Shown: positions 11,101 through 22,066, counted from the stretch's first letter. The stretch: 64,000 nt of DNA from Aquatica leii (GCA_035610365.1 CM069432.1:279471482-279535481), one strand, 5' to 3'. The notes: generated from the sequence alone by a model not told the origin. Made by a program: numbers and translations.

Positions 11101-11554
11101 AAGTATTGTGAGTTTTTAACAGTTTGCGAGCTTTGTAAGTTTTGTGAAATGTGAAAACATGGAACGTGGAAATTCCGGAAGTCTTTCTACGTTAGAAAAT
11201 GCATTAATTTGATGGTCAAAATATTGCAGTTTGTTAACTTTAGTACCTCGCGGAAGGATAGGTTTTAGTAAATACATAAAAAACTATAAAGTTATACAAG
11301 TTTGATACAAAGAGTGGTTGTACCTACAATTTTAGTGTTTATTAGAAAAAAACAGAAGTTACTAAAGAACTTTATGCATAAAAAATAGTTCTTATAGAAC
11401 CACTGTAAGGTAAAGTAAAGATTCTTTTTGTAGATAATTATTGCATAAACGTAAAACTAGCCAAGCTAATGCTTTAGAATAAAACATACTTAGTTGGAAC
11501 GCTAAGAAATAGTAGAAGAATAAAATCTAAAGAGGTGGAATCAGAGAATTTACA

Positions 11555-11905
11555 ATAAGGTGAAATATTTTCAAGAAGAAATTGTATTAATGAAATGGAA
11601 AGACAAGCGCAATGTCTTAGCCCTGAGTTCAAAGCATTTTGATCAGATGGAAGAACAACTAAGTAGAACAAACCCAAAAAGACAAAAACCAACATTTATC
11701 ATAACCTATAACCTCAATAAGGCATTTATTGATTTATCAGATTAAAAAAACTTATAAGAATCTTCCAAACCGTAGCTTCAAATGGTACAACAAAACTTAG
11801 CTGTTGTTCTTGTTTTGGGAAATGCAGTGGTAAATGCACATGCTGTATATACCAAATTAAAAACTCAGCGTAGTCCATTTCAACTACTTTGTAGAATGGT
11901 TTTTG
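11555..11905 (+). pseudogene. piggyBac transposase fragment
   Basis: The fragment reads MKWKDKRNVLALSSKHFDQM, then KPTFIITYNLNKAFIDLSD, then after a frame change NRSFKWYNKT and AVVLVLGNAVVNAHAVYTKL. These match the late catalytic part of piggyBac transposases: the W-x-D-x-R-x-V-x-x-L-S-T block, the P-x-x-I-x-x-Y-N-x-x-M-x-x-V-D block containing the last catalytic Asp, and the helical domain before the C-terminal zinc region. Asp is retained in FIDLSD. The N-terminal half and the Cys-rich tail are missing. No terminal repeats were found. Confidence 0.65.
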
Positions 11906-12176
11906 TGTTTTGACTATTTAGGTACTTTTTCTAGAGTGAAAATTTTAGTTTTGTTTCTTCTACTCTCGATATGAGAATGCACATTCTATTTCTATTTCAG
12001 AATATCCATAAATTTTTGTTTGATTACATTTATATGCAGCAGCATTTATAATAGCTATGGTTTTGACCAGATGTTGTATCGGCATAGAAGGTCACTATAT
12101 TCAATGCGTACAAAAATCACATTGATTCTCTTTTGGTGTATGGAAAATAAAATTTAATTTAGTAGTAAAAAAACTT
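11906..12176. other. No feature seen
   Basis: This is AT-rich sequence between the piggyBac scrap and the minus-strand open frame. No motif or repeat end was recognised. Confidence 0.5.
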
Positions 12177-12557
12177 TTATAAAAACGGTCCTTTCTCAGA
12201 AATTACACCAAGTCCTGCACAATAATCCTTATAGTCAAAGTACGGTCTGGTTTCAGATGAGCCAGAAGATACTTCCTTTTTGTAATTTCGCCAAGAACTT
12301 GAATATATTGTGGGTAGTGACTTGATATGAAATCTTATAATGTTTTTCACGCTTTCTAATTTCTTCTGTAGCGGAGCTTTTATGCTCTTTTTGTCTATTT
12401 CGATGGTACCATTACTTGTATTTTTTTTCTGGATACATTCAAAGTAGAAAGAAGAAAGTGACACACTTAATGGGAAATGTGTGTAAATAAATGTTTGTAA
12501 ATGGCTACTGATGTAGTTTAGAAAGTATAATTTTATACTGGCTAATGATCGATGCAA
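12177..12557 (-). pseudogene. Hypothetical 126-codon frame with weak MADF-like C-terminal half
   Basis: The frame is open from an ATG at 12557 to a stop at 12177. The second half (KKLESVKNIIRFHIKSLPTI, SSWRNYKKEVSSGSSET) resembles the end of insect MADF domains, where a KxKxLRxxYxRE helix is followed by K-S-G-x-x-x-D and an aromatic segment. The usual N-terminal MADF tryptophan block is missing. It may be a transposon-derived or gene-derived fragment, or a chance frame. Confidence 0.25.
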
Positions 12558-12865
12558 TTACTTAAAAATGTAATAAAAAAACATAACTTTGTAAGAAGTC
12601 CTATATGGCAATTGCTGATTTATAGATTATTCTAACTTTTTTGGGTCTATTTACAATGAATGAGAATGCTCAAAGTTTGTGGAGCTATGAAGAGACCTAT
12701 ATCACATAAAATGTTTTAATTAAATAATTCTAACACTTGTGGGAACATTGATTGTCAATTTTAGCTTGCATTATTGTCTTAAAGATTGAACTTCGGTAAA
12801 TTAAAATTGCTGTATTAAAGTTAACTGTTACACTTAATTAAGTTGGGATTAATAAATGCATACGT
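12558..12865. other. No feature seen
   Basis: This AT-rich gap has only short open frames and no terminal repeats. Confidence 0.5.
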
Positions 12866-13544
12866 TCAAAAGAACGTCTAGAGCCGAACGAATATTAGAA
12901 GAAGCTTTGAAGTAATTTCATAAAAATGAAATCATTGGCAATGAGGTTGAAAAATACACACTTTATCGTCCGTTCCACAAGGTAAGTTGATAAAACTTGT
13001 ATTGTTAAATTTTTACACAAGTGTAATGTCTATAATGTAATTATATAATGAAAGTCTACCAAATTTTATGTCATCTGCCCTTTAATCAAAGCATTTTACT
13101 TAAGCCGTCACATGTTATATTTCAGATTTCAGAGAATGTATTTTTGAGTAGCTAGCCATCTACATCAGCTTTAAGTGTAATTGCCGTATGTCCATACTCT
13201 GAAAGAAATGATGATGGATTATTTGGGGAAGTTAGTGATGAGAATCGAACATACCAGAGATGACGAAACAACAAATAATTCTGAAGATGATTTAGAGTCA
13301 TCAGAGGTATGCAATGAACAGTTAGCAGCACAAAGTAAGGTGTATCAGATATCAGGAAATGTTAAAAATAACAGCAAGAAAAGGAACACTCAACAAAATT
13401 GAAGCGCAGTGTTTGAAGGAAATTAAGAATAGAAAGAAAACCCTATACAGCTCAAAAACATTAAGTGTCTTTAGAAAGCTAAAGCACGACCAAAAACGTA
13501 AACGTATTGAAAGACAAATACGCATGCCCATTTTGAACGAGTGA
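12866..13544 (+). pseudogene. Broken gene remnant with a BESS-like C-terminus
   Basis: Scattered open segments include SRAERILEEALK, then FHKNEIIGNEVEKYTLYRPF ending at an AAGGTAAG splice-donor-like site (about 12980). An acidic segment (EDDLESSE) follows, and then TLYSSKTLSVFRKLKHDQK with RKRIERQIRMPIL (about 13440-13540). The last part matches the pattern of a BESS motif (SL-x6-L-x6-R-x2-I), the C-terminal module of MADF-BESS proteins common in insects. A TTTCAG acceptor-like site occurs near 13125. It ends at the left terminal repeat of the Harbinger element. The assignment is weak. Confidence 0.3.
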
Positions 13545-13694
13545 TGAGCTATGCGTTACGTTTTACGTATCGATGCGCTTATTTGCGTATTCACGCATTG
13601 AAACGAACTTGTCTCAATTTGGGCGATTTTACGCGATCACTATTTAAAAACATAACCTTTTATGCTTTTGTAACCAACAAGTATTAAGATTATA

Positions 13695-14316
13695 ATGGGC
13701 AAGATTGTCAACAAACGAACTTATTTTAGTACTGAGAATGACCTCATGATATTAATAGAAGTTTTGGCGCAAAGCCCATACGAAGCTATAACAGATGGTA
13801 TTTTATTCACTTGAATATTTTACAAATTACCGAGAAATCAATAACTACTCCTATTTTGCAAGATACAACTTTTCTTTATCAGACGTTGTTGATATAGACA
13901 TAGTAAGTGAATGCACCAACAACGAAAGTGGATCAGCCGTAACACCTGTTGAATGTCGGGGTACTCTCCAGACAATTTCAAGTCAAGCTCAGTCAAGGCG
14001 CAGTGCAAGTAAATAATATTGTAATTTATGCCGAATCACAAAACTTAACAAACGTTTATGCTAAAGTTTCTTCTAGAAGAAGTTCAACACGAATAAAGCA
14101 GTCTTCAATTTATTACCTAACAAAGAAAAATGATAGGCGGTTCGAAATTAGAAGTTGTTAGAAAAGACATTTGAAGCAGAACAAGAGGAGAGAATGAAAA
14201 AATTTGAAATGGAAGAAAAAATGGACGAAACGAAACTTAAGGCAGAATTAGACATTTTTTCTAATCAGCAGAAATTGCTAGGATTAATAATTCATAAGTG
14301 CCATTGTAAAAAATAA
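13695..14316 (+). pseudogene. Harbinger Myb/SANT-like DNA-binding protein
   Basis: An ATG at 13695 opens MGKIVNKRTYFSTENDLMIL, continuing IEVLAQSPYEAITDG, which fits the first helix of the Myb/SANT-like domain (F-x-x-E-D-D-x-x-L-L-x-E-V-x-x-x-N-P) carried by Harbinger elements. The frame breaks at about 13800. The tail, EKTFEAEQEERMKKFEMEEK then LIIHKCHCKK and a stop near 14316, is a coiled coil typical of the C-terminus of these proteins. In the family this protein helps the nuclease enter the nucleus and bind DNA ends. It is disrupted by at least two indels. Confidence 0.55.
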
Positions 14317-14399
14317 ATAATAAAAGCACACGACAGCAGTCACATAAGGTTATTAACAGGCCGTTTTTTTTACTTTTTTATTTTATTTTTCATAACATA

Positions 14400-14783
14400 A
14401 AGGACTAGCCCAAGTACCCTTTCAATGCAGGTGGATCTACATTAAAATATGCAGATTTTTCACTTCCATACAGGTATGTGTGGCAATTAGTTTAAATCAT
14501 CTCAACTTTATACATTGCCTCCACATCCTGTAACAACAGCTTTTGATTTTTGTTGAAATCGAGGAAAGCCAACAGCTGTAGAATTTTACCAAACCCCCCA
14601 TTCAACCAATACACGTAAAACCCTCATGTGGTTATTAAACTCTTGACGTAATTAATCTATTCCTATTTCGTGCTCTGTATACGCCCTTATTAACAATAAG
14701 GTAGGTTTAATCTCCATATAAAACAAATCTTTCCCCACCTACAAAAACCACATTATCTTCAAGCTCTGGATATAATCCCGATT
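14400..14783 (-). pseudogene. Harbinger nuclease (HARBI1-like), C-terminal part
   Basis: Minus-strand frames give VLDNRDYIQSLEDN, FVGGERFVLYGD, then KILQLLAFLDFNKNQKLLL, QDVEAMYKVEMI, TNCHTYLYGS and FNVDPPALKGYL. This is the C-terminal half of the DDE nuclease, with the Asp of the YGD motif and the conserved NCHTCLYGS-like block. The N-terminal half continues at 15540-15790 on the other side of the inserted hAT MITE. Several stops are present. Confidence 0.65.
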
Positions 14784-15541
14784 ATCTAAAACATAATTTC
14801 CCAACGGGGGCGATACTACCCTCTAGTGGGCGCTGGAGCTTCTCGAAGGGGCGGTAGCAGGTCCAAAGGCAAGTGGGGGGCGTTATGACAGTCTATTATC
14901 TACTTTTATTTTGGTTTGTTGCCCACCTCAAAGTGCCACGAAAATCGATGAGCTACTAGATGCTGCAAAATCTAGATTGAAAATAGTGTGATTGCAGTTT
15001 ACAAAAAACAGTTCCTGCAGCATACGATCCAACGACATTAACAAATTGTTAAAGCTCCACCAGCCTCAACCATCGCATTGATATTTATATTTGTTGAATT
15101 TTGTTTTTTTATTATAATTTTTTTAATAAATAATCGTCTTGTCTTTGCTTTTGTGCATTGCCCCAGTGCGGAATGCTCCAGCTTTGTGTATTGTCTTGCA
15201 TTTGTTGGTTAAGTTATAATTTTGTTCTAACACTTTGTATGGTCTTTGTCTGAATTAAATGTTTTTATTATAATATGTTTTTGTATTTTTAATTAATTAA
15301 TAATCACACGACCCTCCATTATGGCCACGTGGAGCACGATTAGAGAGACATAATTAATATTGGTGAAGTAGTTTAAGAACAATAAAATATTATTTTTGAG
15401 ACATAATTAATTTTAATTTGTGATTATAATAGACAGATATTAAATTGGTATAATTAACTATTATGTAAAAGGGGACGATGAAATTTTTTTCTTGTAAAGG
15501 GGGCGGTAGTCTATAAAAGGTTGGGAACCTATTCTCTAAAA
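14784..15541. mobile_element. Non-autonomous hAT MITE, 742 bp, with 8-bp target duplication
   Basis: The element body is 14792-15533. Its ends read CATAATTTCCCAACG on the left and, in reverse complement, AATAGGTTCCCAACC on the right; both resemble the hAT-Charlie end CAGNGGTTCCCAACC. Flanks are ATCTAAAA (14784-14791) and CTCTAAAA (15534-15541), a 7/8 match of the length expected for hAT. Subterminal GGGGGCG and CTACCGCCCCC blocks are typical of the group. No transposase is inside. It cleanly splits the Harbinger nuclease. Confidence 0.75.
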
Positions 15542-15790
15542 ATTCCTGCGTCATTTCGACGACCTTCATAAGCTCTCTTCAAACTAATGATCTGGGCATA
15601 TAACCGATTGGTACTTGACACAGTGCGTTCTCTTGTGATCAGAATAATTTTGTTGGTTTATAGTTCTCTCACAAATGGGTCTTGTGGTACCATCAATAAA
15701 ACCCCAGCAGTTTTGTAAGGGACATCCTCCTTCATGTATGCCCTGCAATAATTTTGATAAAGCACTTTTTTTCTTTTCATAAGGACCAGG
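15540..15790 (-). pseudogene. Harbinger nuclease (HARBI1-like), core with first catalytic Asp
   Basis: The minus strand reads KSALSKLLQGIHEGGCPLQN and then CWGFIDGTTRPICERTINQ, HKRTHCVKYQSV, ending in a shifted GRRNDAGIFRE. CWGFIDGTxRxIC is the first catalytic block of the PIF/Harbinger DDE nuclease, and the EGRRHDAGM-like block follows as expected. The gene then meets the hAT MITE at 15533. The N-terminal part upstream (above 15790) is not recognisable. Confidence 0.7.
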
Positions 15791-16416
15791 TACACAAAGG
15801 TGAGTTTATGTTAAATACAATCATATCAAAAGATTAAGAACAATTTGTTTTATTGTTAATTTAAGTTTTGTGAAACTGGTCGTAAAAGTACCAGTTATAG
15901 AACCGATTTTACCAGCAGATATACCTGAGAATAATGGTTTAATTCAAATAAATTTAAATATGGAAATTGACTTAAATCGTTCAAAAGATGTCCTTTGTTC
16001 TGATAAGTTAAGCTTAACATTTCATTGCGGGTTTTTGAAATAATTGTAGCTGAAAAACCAAGCAATGGTTTAAGATCCAGAAGCCTATTGGGGTAAGTCA
16101 GCCTTTGCAGCTACATGCCAAAGGCATCTTTTCCTACAAGACAAACAACTTAGCCGAATTTATTATTATTATTAAGAATATTTTCCATTATTTATTTATA
16201 CACATAATATTTAATAATCTGGGTATTGTTAAAAATATTTTCAGGTTACAGATGTTATTCTGTCAATTTTACTTTGACAGATCGTTGCGTTTTGAGGATA
16301 CGTGTAGTATGGCCAATCTCTTTGCGTTTACGATGCGTGTACGCATCTATCATCGTTGCGTTTACGTGGTATGAGATACGTTTGCGTAGCGGTCTAGCTT
16401 TAACTCTCTCATCACT

Positions 16417-16812
16417 ATAAGTGCAATACACGTTTTCAAAAATTCAATAAGAATTTAGAACATTAGCATAGTGAAAAACTAAGGTGAAATTATCTTGCCA
16501 AACACGTAAAATGAAATCTACAGTTTTGTTATCAGCGTGTCTACGTCGTGATGTTTACGGTCACTATCAGTTAACCTCTTTTAATTTTTGTATATTTACA
16601 GTGTTTTTAGTTATTTTAAAATTATAGCAAAACCTTTACTTTTATTTACGTAAATGTTATTTATCTTTGTGTTTTAAATGATCAAACGTATTTTGGAGCT
16701 ATCGCTTTTTTTCAGTCAAGAACGTAATGTTAAAACGATATCGCTCTTCTTATTGACGTCGCCAATTTTTTTAATTGATTATAAAATTACTTTCAAAAAT
16801 AATGTACTAAAC
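16417..16812. other. No feature seen
   Basis: This is the AT-rich gap between the Harbinger right end and the left end of hAT copy A. The last 8 bases (TACTAAAC, 16805-16812) are the target-site flank of hAT copy A. Confidence 0.5.
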
Positions 16813-17040
16813 CAGTGATTCCTAAAGTGGTCTATATCGACCCTTAGGGGTATATGACAATCTGCAAAGGATCTACGTCAGCGAAAAGAAAATTTGGGGG
16901 CCCATGAAATAAAAATGGGGGTCCACAATAGTGGGTCTTAACATACACTGATAGTACCTATTTACTTACATTATACTATCTTATAATATAAAGACATATA
17001 CATTATTTATAAAAGTACATATGAAGTAAAATAGTATATT

Positions 17041-17161
17041 ATATATCATGGTTGAGAAGTGCATCATTATAACCTAAGCGATAGATTATATCGCGAGACG
17101 CGAAGCGTCGAGGGATATAAATCGCGCAGGTTATAATGAACTTCTCAACCGTGGTATATAT
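17041..17161. repeat. Foldback hairpin, about 50-bp arms
   Basis: The left arm 17041-17092 and right arm 17114-17161 are inverted copies with few mismatches (CATGGTTGAGAAGT against ACTTCTCAACCGTG, and TTATAACC against GGTTATAA). The loop contains the perfect palindrome GACGCGAAGCGTC. It is unusually GC-rich at the centre for this window. It lies within hAT copy A in a segment with no counterpart in copy B, so it arrived after the copies separated or was lost from B. It may be a short foldback MITE. Confidence 0.75.
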
Positions 17162-18240
17162 ACAATTTTTTCCACTACTAGAATTATTAAAACCTTTTCT
17201 ACCTGTTACTAAATCAAATTTAAAATTTAAGATTTTAATTTTAAATTAAAAACCAAGTCAGTAATTCTGACAGTTGTCATTAGTTTAATAGAACTAATTT
17301 TGACGTAATTTTTAATTGTGATTTAAAACACAAAAATAAACAGATAACGTAAGTTTTTATTGCTAAAGTTGTTTAAATTGTTTAAAAACATTATTATTTT
17401 AAGCATTGATTATATTTAAAACAAATTTAACTCAATAAAATTCACATTTAATTAAGCGCGAACTTCAAATAACTTACTTTTTAAAATCAAATTAATTTAT
17501 TAATTGAACGATTTAAAAACTTAAATTAGCATTAAATAAAATCTCTTGCTTTTGATACGCCGTTTCGTAAACTTTTTTTCTTTGAAACTGTTGTAGTATT
17601 ATCAGAAAATGTAAATGTGTTCATTATTAACTACTAGTTAATAATGAAATATTATTTACCTGCGCTTAAAAAAGTACAACTTCACGGCCTTCTATTATAC
17701 GTAATAATGCAAGCGTATACAACTAGTAGTGGAAAAAAATTATTATATATGTTTATAAAATTGTGTAAATTGTAGGATGTAGGCATTCGCTTTGTGGTCG
17801 CAATACATTTGTAAAAACCTGCACATAATGATATACCAGTAACATCTTGTTACAAGCATACGCGCAGTCTCAGAGCTTCGCGAACTTGCACTGACTTGTT
17901 GAATTCGTCACTCTATAAATACGAATGTGAGACAAATACGTTTATTCGTTTCCTGAATCTTGAAAAGGTAAGTGCTAGAAAAATATTTAAAAAATATAAA
18001 CTCGTAGATTATCTCACAAATTATAGTGAATCAGTGTTATTTTGTTTAAGAGTGCCGGAGAAAAGTAAGTACAATATTTTTTATTAAATTTTAGTTTTGT
18101 ACTCGTAGTTAGCAAAGATAGATAAATTACGCCAATGATGACTTTATTTATTAGTAGTTTAATATTCAAATCATGCAAAACCAAACGAGTACTCTTCAAT
18201 AGTTTCTTTTTCAAAGTTTTAGCAATCCTTATTATAGTTA

Positions 18241-18617
18241 CAGTGTAATCTCCGTAATCCGAACTAATTGCTGCAAGGAGATGTTCGGATTATGAAATGA
18301 AATACACATTCTTATTTGTTTATTTTTTTTTTCATAGAATCTAAATGTTTACATATAGGAAACATTTTAAAAACAAAATTATTTTGGAATTAAACTACAT
18401 ATTTTGGCCGGTCACATAAATAAATATGTATGTGTGTCAATATTTACTTATTTACGACCTTGCTAGGCATTTACTATTCTTTTATAAATACATGTATCTT
18501 CCCAAAAAACTTCACAAAAAAAGTAAAAAAAACTGTCCATTGGTCGTTACACTGCAGGCCAGTTCGGATTACTGGAATGTTCGGATTACGGAAGTTCGGA
18601 TTATGGATATTGCACTG
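18241..18617. mobile_element. pogo/Tigger-type MITE in hAT copy A, 377 bp
   Basis: The ends are CAGTGTAATCTCCGTAATCC and, in reverse complement, CAGTGCAATATCCATAATCC, each followed by GAAC, giving about 24-bp inverted repeats. It is flanked by TA on both sides, the target expected for pogo/Tc1-mariner elements. Open frames inside (18426-18690) have no transposase motif. A shorter relative sits at the matching place of hAT copy B (30559-30852), so the insertion preceded the spread of this hAT lineage. Confidence 0.8.
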
Positions 18618-18911
18618 TACATACTTCTCTAAATTAAAATTAAAATTTTGTATTTTTGCTAAAGTGGAACCAATGAATTTTTACACATGACAGTCGAATG
18701 TACGTAGAGATAAATCGCATAACAATTTATTATTATTATTCGTTGTATAATATTTTATTTTAACATTCCCCTTCTCACATTCATTTATAATGCCTGTACG
18801 CCTATGTCTGCCATAAAATCTAAGACCATACTATTTAAATTTGACTTTGATTTTTTAATATACAGCTGCTGGACTTTATGTCTTATTTAAATAAATAAAT
18901 TTTGCCCACAG

Positions 18912-20658
18912 ATGACTGATGCCATGTCTAAATGTAAAAAGAAATGTAGACAGTACAGTGTTGATTATTTGAAATTTGGCTTCATTCCATCATTGTCGGA
19001 CAAACAATTGCCTATGTGCCTTTTATGCAACGAAGTTTTGAGCAATGACGCTATGAAACCATTTAAGCTGCAGGATCATCTAAGAAGATGTCACCCCCAT
19101 AAAAAAGATAAAGATTTGAAATACATACTTTCAAACACTCAGAGATAAACTTCAGAAGAGACCCACGCTGGACAGAATGTTCGCTTCGACGTCACAAAGA
19201 AACGATGATGGTTTGCGGCCGTCTTACAATATCTCGCTACTTATAGCAAAATCCGGAAAACCGCATACTATCGGAGAGAAGTTAATTTTTCTAGCCGTTG
19301 AAAAAGTTTTAAAAACTGTTTTACATAAACCTTCATCTGATATCATTAAAAGAATTCCCTTAAGGAACAATACTGTTGAAAAACGTATTGATGAAATGAG
19401 TTCTGATATTGAAAGCTTCTTGTGTAATTATTTGTAAACGACCAATTTCTCTATACAACTGGACGAGTCAACTATACCTGGTAATGCAGCTTTATTTTGG
19501 CATGTTCGTTTTATTATGAATCAAGAAATCTATGAAGAACTGCTCTTCGAAGCACTTTGACAACCGACACTAAAGGTAAATCAATATTTCATGTTTTGAA
19601 GGATTAATATAATATCAGTAGCTACAGATGGAGCACCTGCCATGGTTGGACGTTATCGTCGATTTATAAACTATTTTAAACAAAATGTGTCAGGGGTGTT
19701 AGCAATACATTGCGTCATCCATCGACAACATTTAGTTGCTAAAAATTTGAGTGTTAGATTGCATGAATCTCTTCAATTAGTCATTGATGCAGTAAACCGA
19801 ATCGGAAGCAACGTGTTGAATACGCGGTTATTTGCGTAGTTGTGTGAAGAAAATCACGAACACTTTTATCAATTACTCCTTCACACTGAAGTAGGCTGGC
19901 TGTCGTAAGGCTTATGTTTGACAAGAGTTTTTGCACTTTTTGATACTATTTTAGAATTTCTGGATACTAAAGATAAAATTTTAAAAGACAATTTAATGAA
20001 GTGGAAAACAGACATCGCCTATTTAATAGATTTGTTTACAAAATTTAATATGGTTAATTTGCAGTTACAAGGCAACAGTCTAAATTTGGTTAAAACAAAG
20101 TATATCTTATCAGCATTTCTTGTCAGAGTTAAACTAACGAAGCAAAATATTGGACGAGGCGAATTTTCCCAGTTCCCCAATTTGTCACAGACAAACTGCC
20201 AGGAAAACGACGTTTCAATCTACGTTCAACATTTAAATGCCCTCTATTCAGATTTTGAAACTAGGTATGAGGATGTTTTGACTATGGTAATACCACCGTG
20301 GATAATGAACCCATATGGTGACATAGCAGAAACGAATGTCATAATACAAGACGAACTGGCTGAACTAAGTACAAACGAAGAACTTAAGGTTCAGTTTAAA
20401 AACGGATATCAGCAATTTTGGCTGCAAAACAACATACCCGTTACTTATCCCGTTATATGGAATATAGCCAGGAAATTTTTAATTTCCTTTCCATCGTCAT
20501 ACCCAGTGGAAAGGGGGTTCAGCGCTGTTACCAATCTCCTAACGAAAGAAAGAAACAGATTAGACATCATTAGCCGAGAAGATTTAAGCTTAAACCTTAC
20601 AAAATTGACGCTAAATGTTGATAATTTATTATTAAAGCATCAGGTTCATCCTCTTTAA
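18912..20658 (+). pseudogene. hAT transposase of copy A (BED finger, DDE/hATC)
   Basis: The ATG at 18912 opens a BED-type zinc finger (CLLCNEVLSNDAMKPFKLQD then HLRRCHP). The chain continues through KSGKPHTIGEKLI, the first catalytic region (LDESTIPGN, about 19465), the second (ATDGAPAMVGRYR, about 19630), AIHCVIHRQHL, and the C-terminal dimerisation domain (YPVERGFSAVTNLLTKERNR, about 20500) with the catalytic Glu. At least four stops or frameshifts interrupt it (about 19148, 19437, 19560-19620, 19839-19905). It resembles the ZBED/FAM200-like hAT-Charlie proteins. Copy B encodes the same protein on the opposite strand. Confidence 0.85.
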
Positions 20659-20825
20659 AAACATTTACTTATTGCTTAGTTTATTTTATGTTACGTATAT
20701 TTTATATAAAAACTTCACTACAGTTAGAAATTTAAAAAAAATCAATATCAGGTAAGTAGGGGGTCTACCCAAAACCGCAAAACATGGCAAGGGGTTTACG
20801 ACACAAAAAAGTTTGGGAACCTCTG

Positions 20826-20833
20826 GTCTATAT
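20826..20833. repeat. 8-bp target-site flank GTCTATAT right of hAT A
   Basis: Its reverse complement ATATAGAC is the octamer outside copy B (33775-33782). It does not match the octamer left of copy A. Confidence 0.85.
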
Positions 20834-20966
20834 GATGTAAAAAAAAGTCATTTTCTCTACATTTCTTTCTATTTTTAAGTTAAGACATTTTTTTAATATT
20901 AGTTTAGTATTATTATCATGATAGCATAGATATCGAAACGTGTTCTAGTCCTATAATATAATATAC

Positions 20967-22066
20967 AGGCTGTATCAAATTTCGTGTTAAGTACAGGGAT
21001 CTCGTTTATTATCAGAGATAGAGAGTTGGTTAAATAGACTAAAATGATCCTTGAGTTATGACTAAATAAATTCAACAAACAAAATCTACCCCTTCTATAA
21101 AGTTTCTGATACATGGCGAAAAATAATAAAATTGGTGTTTTTGATTTTTAGCTTTAAATTGTTATTTAGGAAGGTATTTAAAAATCGAAAAACGTTATTG
21201 AAAAAACGTTTTCTGCTCTTTCACATGATGGCAATATCATGTTATCGTTATTACTTTACTTTATATCGATACCAACTTTTGTTTTTCATATGGTAGCCAT
21301 TTTAAAGTGTTATGCCACGAAATATTTCCAGACAGATGGTTAGAAACAAATGGACCCATACTTTGGCTGCAAGGTTTCCGCATCTAACACCACTAGACTT
21401 TTACTTTTGGGGTTACGTTAAGGATCAAGTGTATTCTGTAACTTCGAACACTGTTGAGCAGCTAAGAGAGCAAATTGTTACTGCATGTAGAAATTGTCAG
21501 AGGGTTCACATTAGACGTGCTTCAGAACATGTTTGGAGAAGATGTGTAGTGTGTCTAGAAAATCAAGGTCGTCAATTTGAACATTTATTGTAGTTAACTT
21601 TAGGTTATTTAGTAATTTAGAAATGTGCACTTATTAATAAATTTTCAATCGGAACGGTTTTCTGCAAATGTTAAACTTATTTTTGCTTTTTTTATAAACA
21701 TGTTATACATTTTTGAAATAATGATTTTTTTCTCTATCTTATGACATAAAAATTTAAAATGGCTACCATATGAAAAACAAAAGTTGGTATCGATATAAAG
21801 TAAAATAATAATGATAACAAAAATTTATTGCCATCATCTGAAAGAGCAGAAACAGTTCTGTTAAGAAAGACAATTTTAAAGCTAAAAATCAAAAACACTA
21901 ATTTTATTATTTTCCGCCATATTTCAGAAACTTTATAGAGGGGGTAAATTTTGTTTTTTGAATTTATTTAGGCATAACTTAAAGATCATTTTTGTCCATT
22001 TAACCAACTCTCTATCTCTGATAATAAACGAGATCCCTGTACTTAACACGAAATTTGATACAGCCT
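20967..22066. mobile_element. Internally deleted Tc1/mariner-like element with long terminal inverted repeats
   Basis: Inverted repeats of 341 bp (20967-21307) and 314 bp (21753-22066) begin AGGCTGTATCAAATTTCGTG and end GGTAGCCATTTTAA at the inner side. They bracket a C-terminal transposase fragment. Only about 445 bp separate the repeats, far too little for a full transposase, so the element is an internal deletion derivative. T/A-rich flanks (TATA) are compatible with a TA target. Confidence 0.75.
21312..21593 (+). pseudogene. C-terminal fragment of a Tc1/mariner-superfamily transposase
   Basis: After a start-like ATG the frame reads PHLTPLDFYFWGYVKDQVYS, then NTVEQLREQIVTACRNCQRV and RRCVVCLENQGRQFEHLL before the stop. 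The SPDLTPLDFFLWGxxKxxVY block is the end of the DDE domain containing the last acidic position in arthropod Tc1/mariner-related transposases, and the C-R-x-C-x-x-x-x-G-x-x-F-E-x-L-L ending is typical too. Nothing N-terminal to this survives between the terminal repeats. Confidence 0.7.

Larger units (their letters stand above)
13540..16416. mobile_element. PIF/Harbinger element, degraded
   Basis: The limits are set by short inverted ends (AGTGATGAG at 13540-13548 and CTCATCACT at 16408-16416), each followed inward by G/C-containing sequence rich in ACG and TACGCA repeats. The interior holds the two proteins expected of the superfamily: a Myb/SANT-like protein on the plus strand and a HARBI1-type nuclease on the minus strand, tail to tail. 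No clear 3-bp target duplication was found at these ends, so the exact borders are uncertain. A hAT MITE at 14792-15533 lies inside. Confidence 0.5.
16813..20825 (+). mobile_element. hAT-Charlie-like transposon, copy A
   Basis: The left end is CAGTGATTCCTAAAGTGGTC (16813 on). The right end in reverse complement is CAGAGGTTCCCAAACTTTTT (ending at 20825). Both fit the hAT-Charlie end consensus and are followed by GACCC-rich subterminal sequence. The interior holds a BED-finger hAT transposase pseudogene on the plus strand, a 377-bp pogo-type MITE and a 121-bp foldback hairpin. The flanking octamers do not match each other (TACTAAAC left, GTCTATAT right) but match those of copy B in inverted form. 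Confidence 0.85.

Noticed and set aside
13540..16416. A 3-bp target duplication for the Harbinger element
   Set aside because: The flanking triplets do not match at the ends I can define, so no duplication is claimed.
18426..18690. Two overlapping open frames upstream of the hAT A transposase
   Set aside because: They lie inside a MITE and its border, with low-complexity AT-rich codons; the equivalent in copy B is likewise not conserved as protein.
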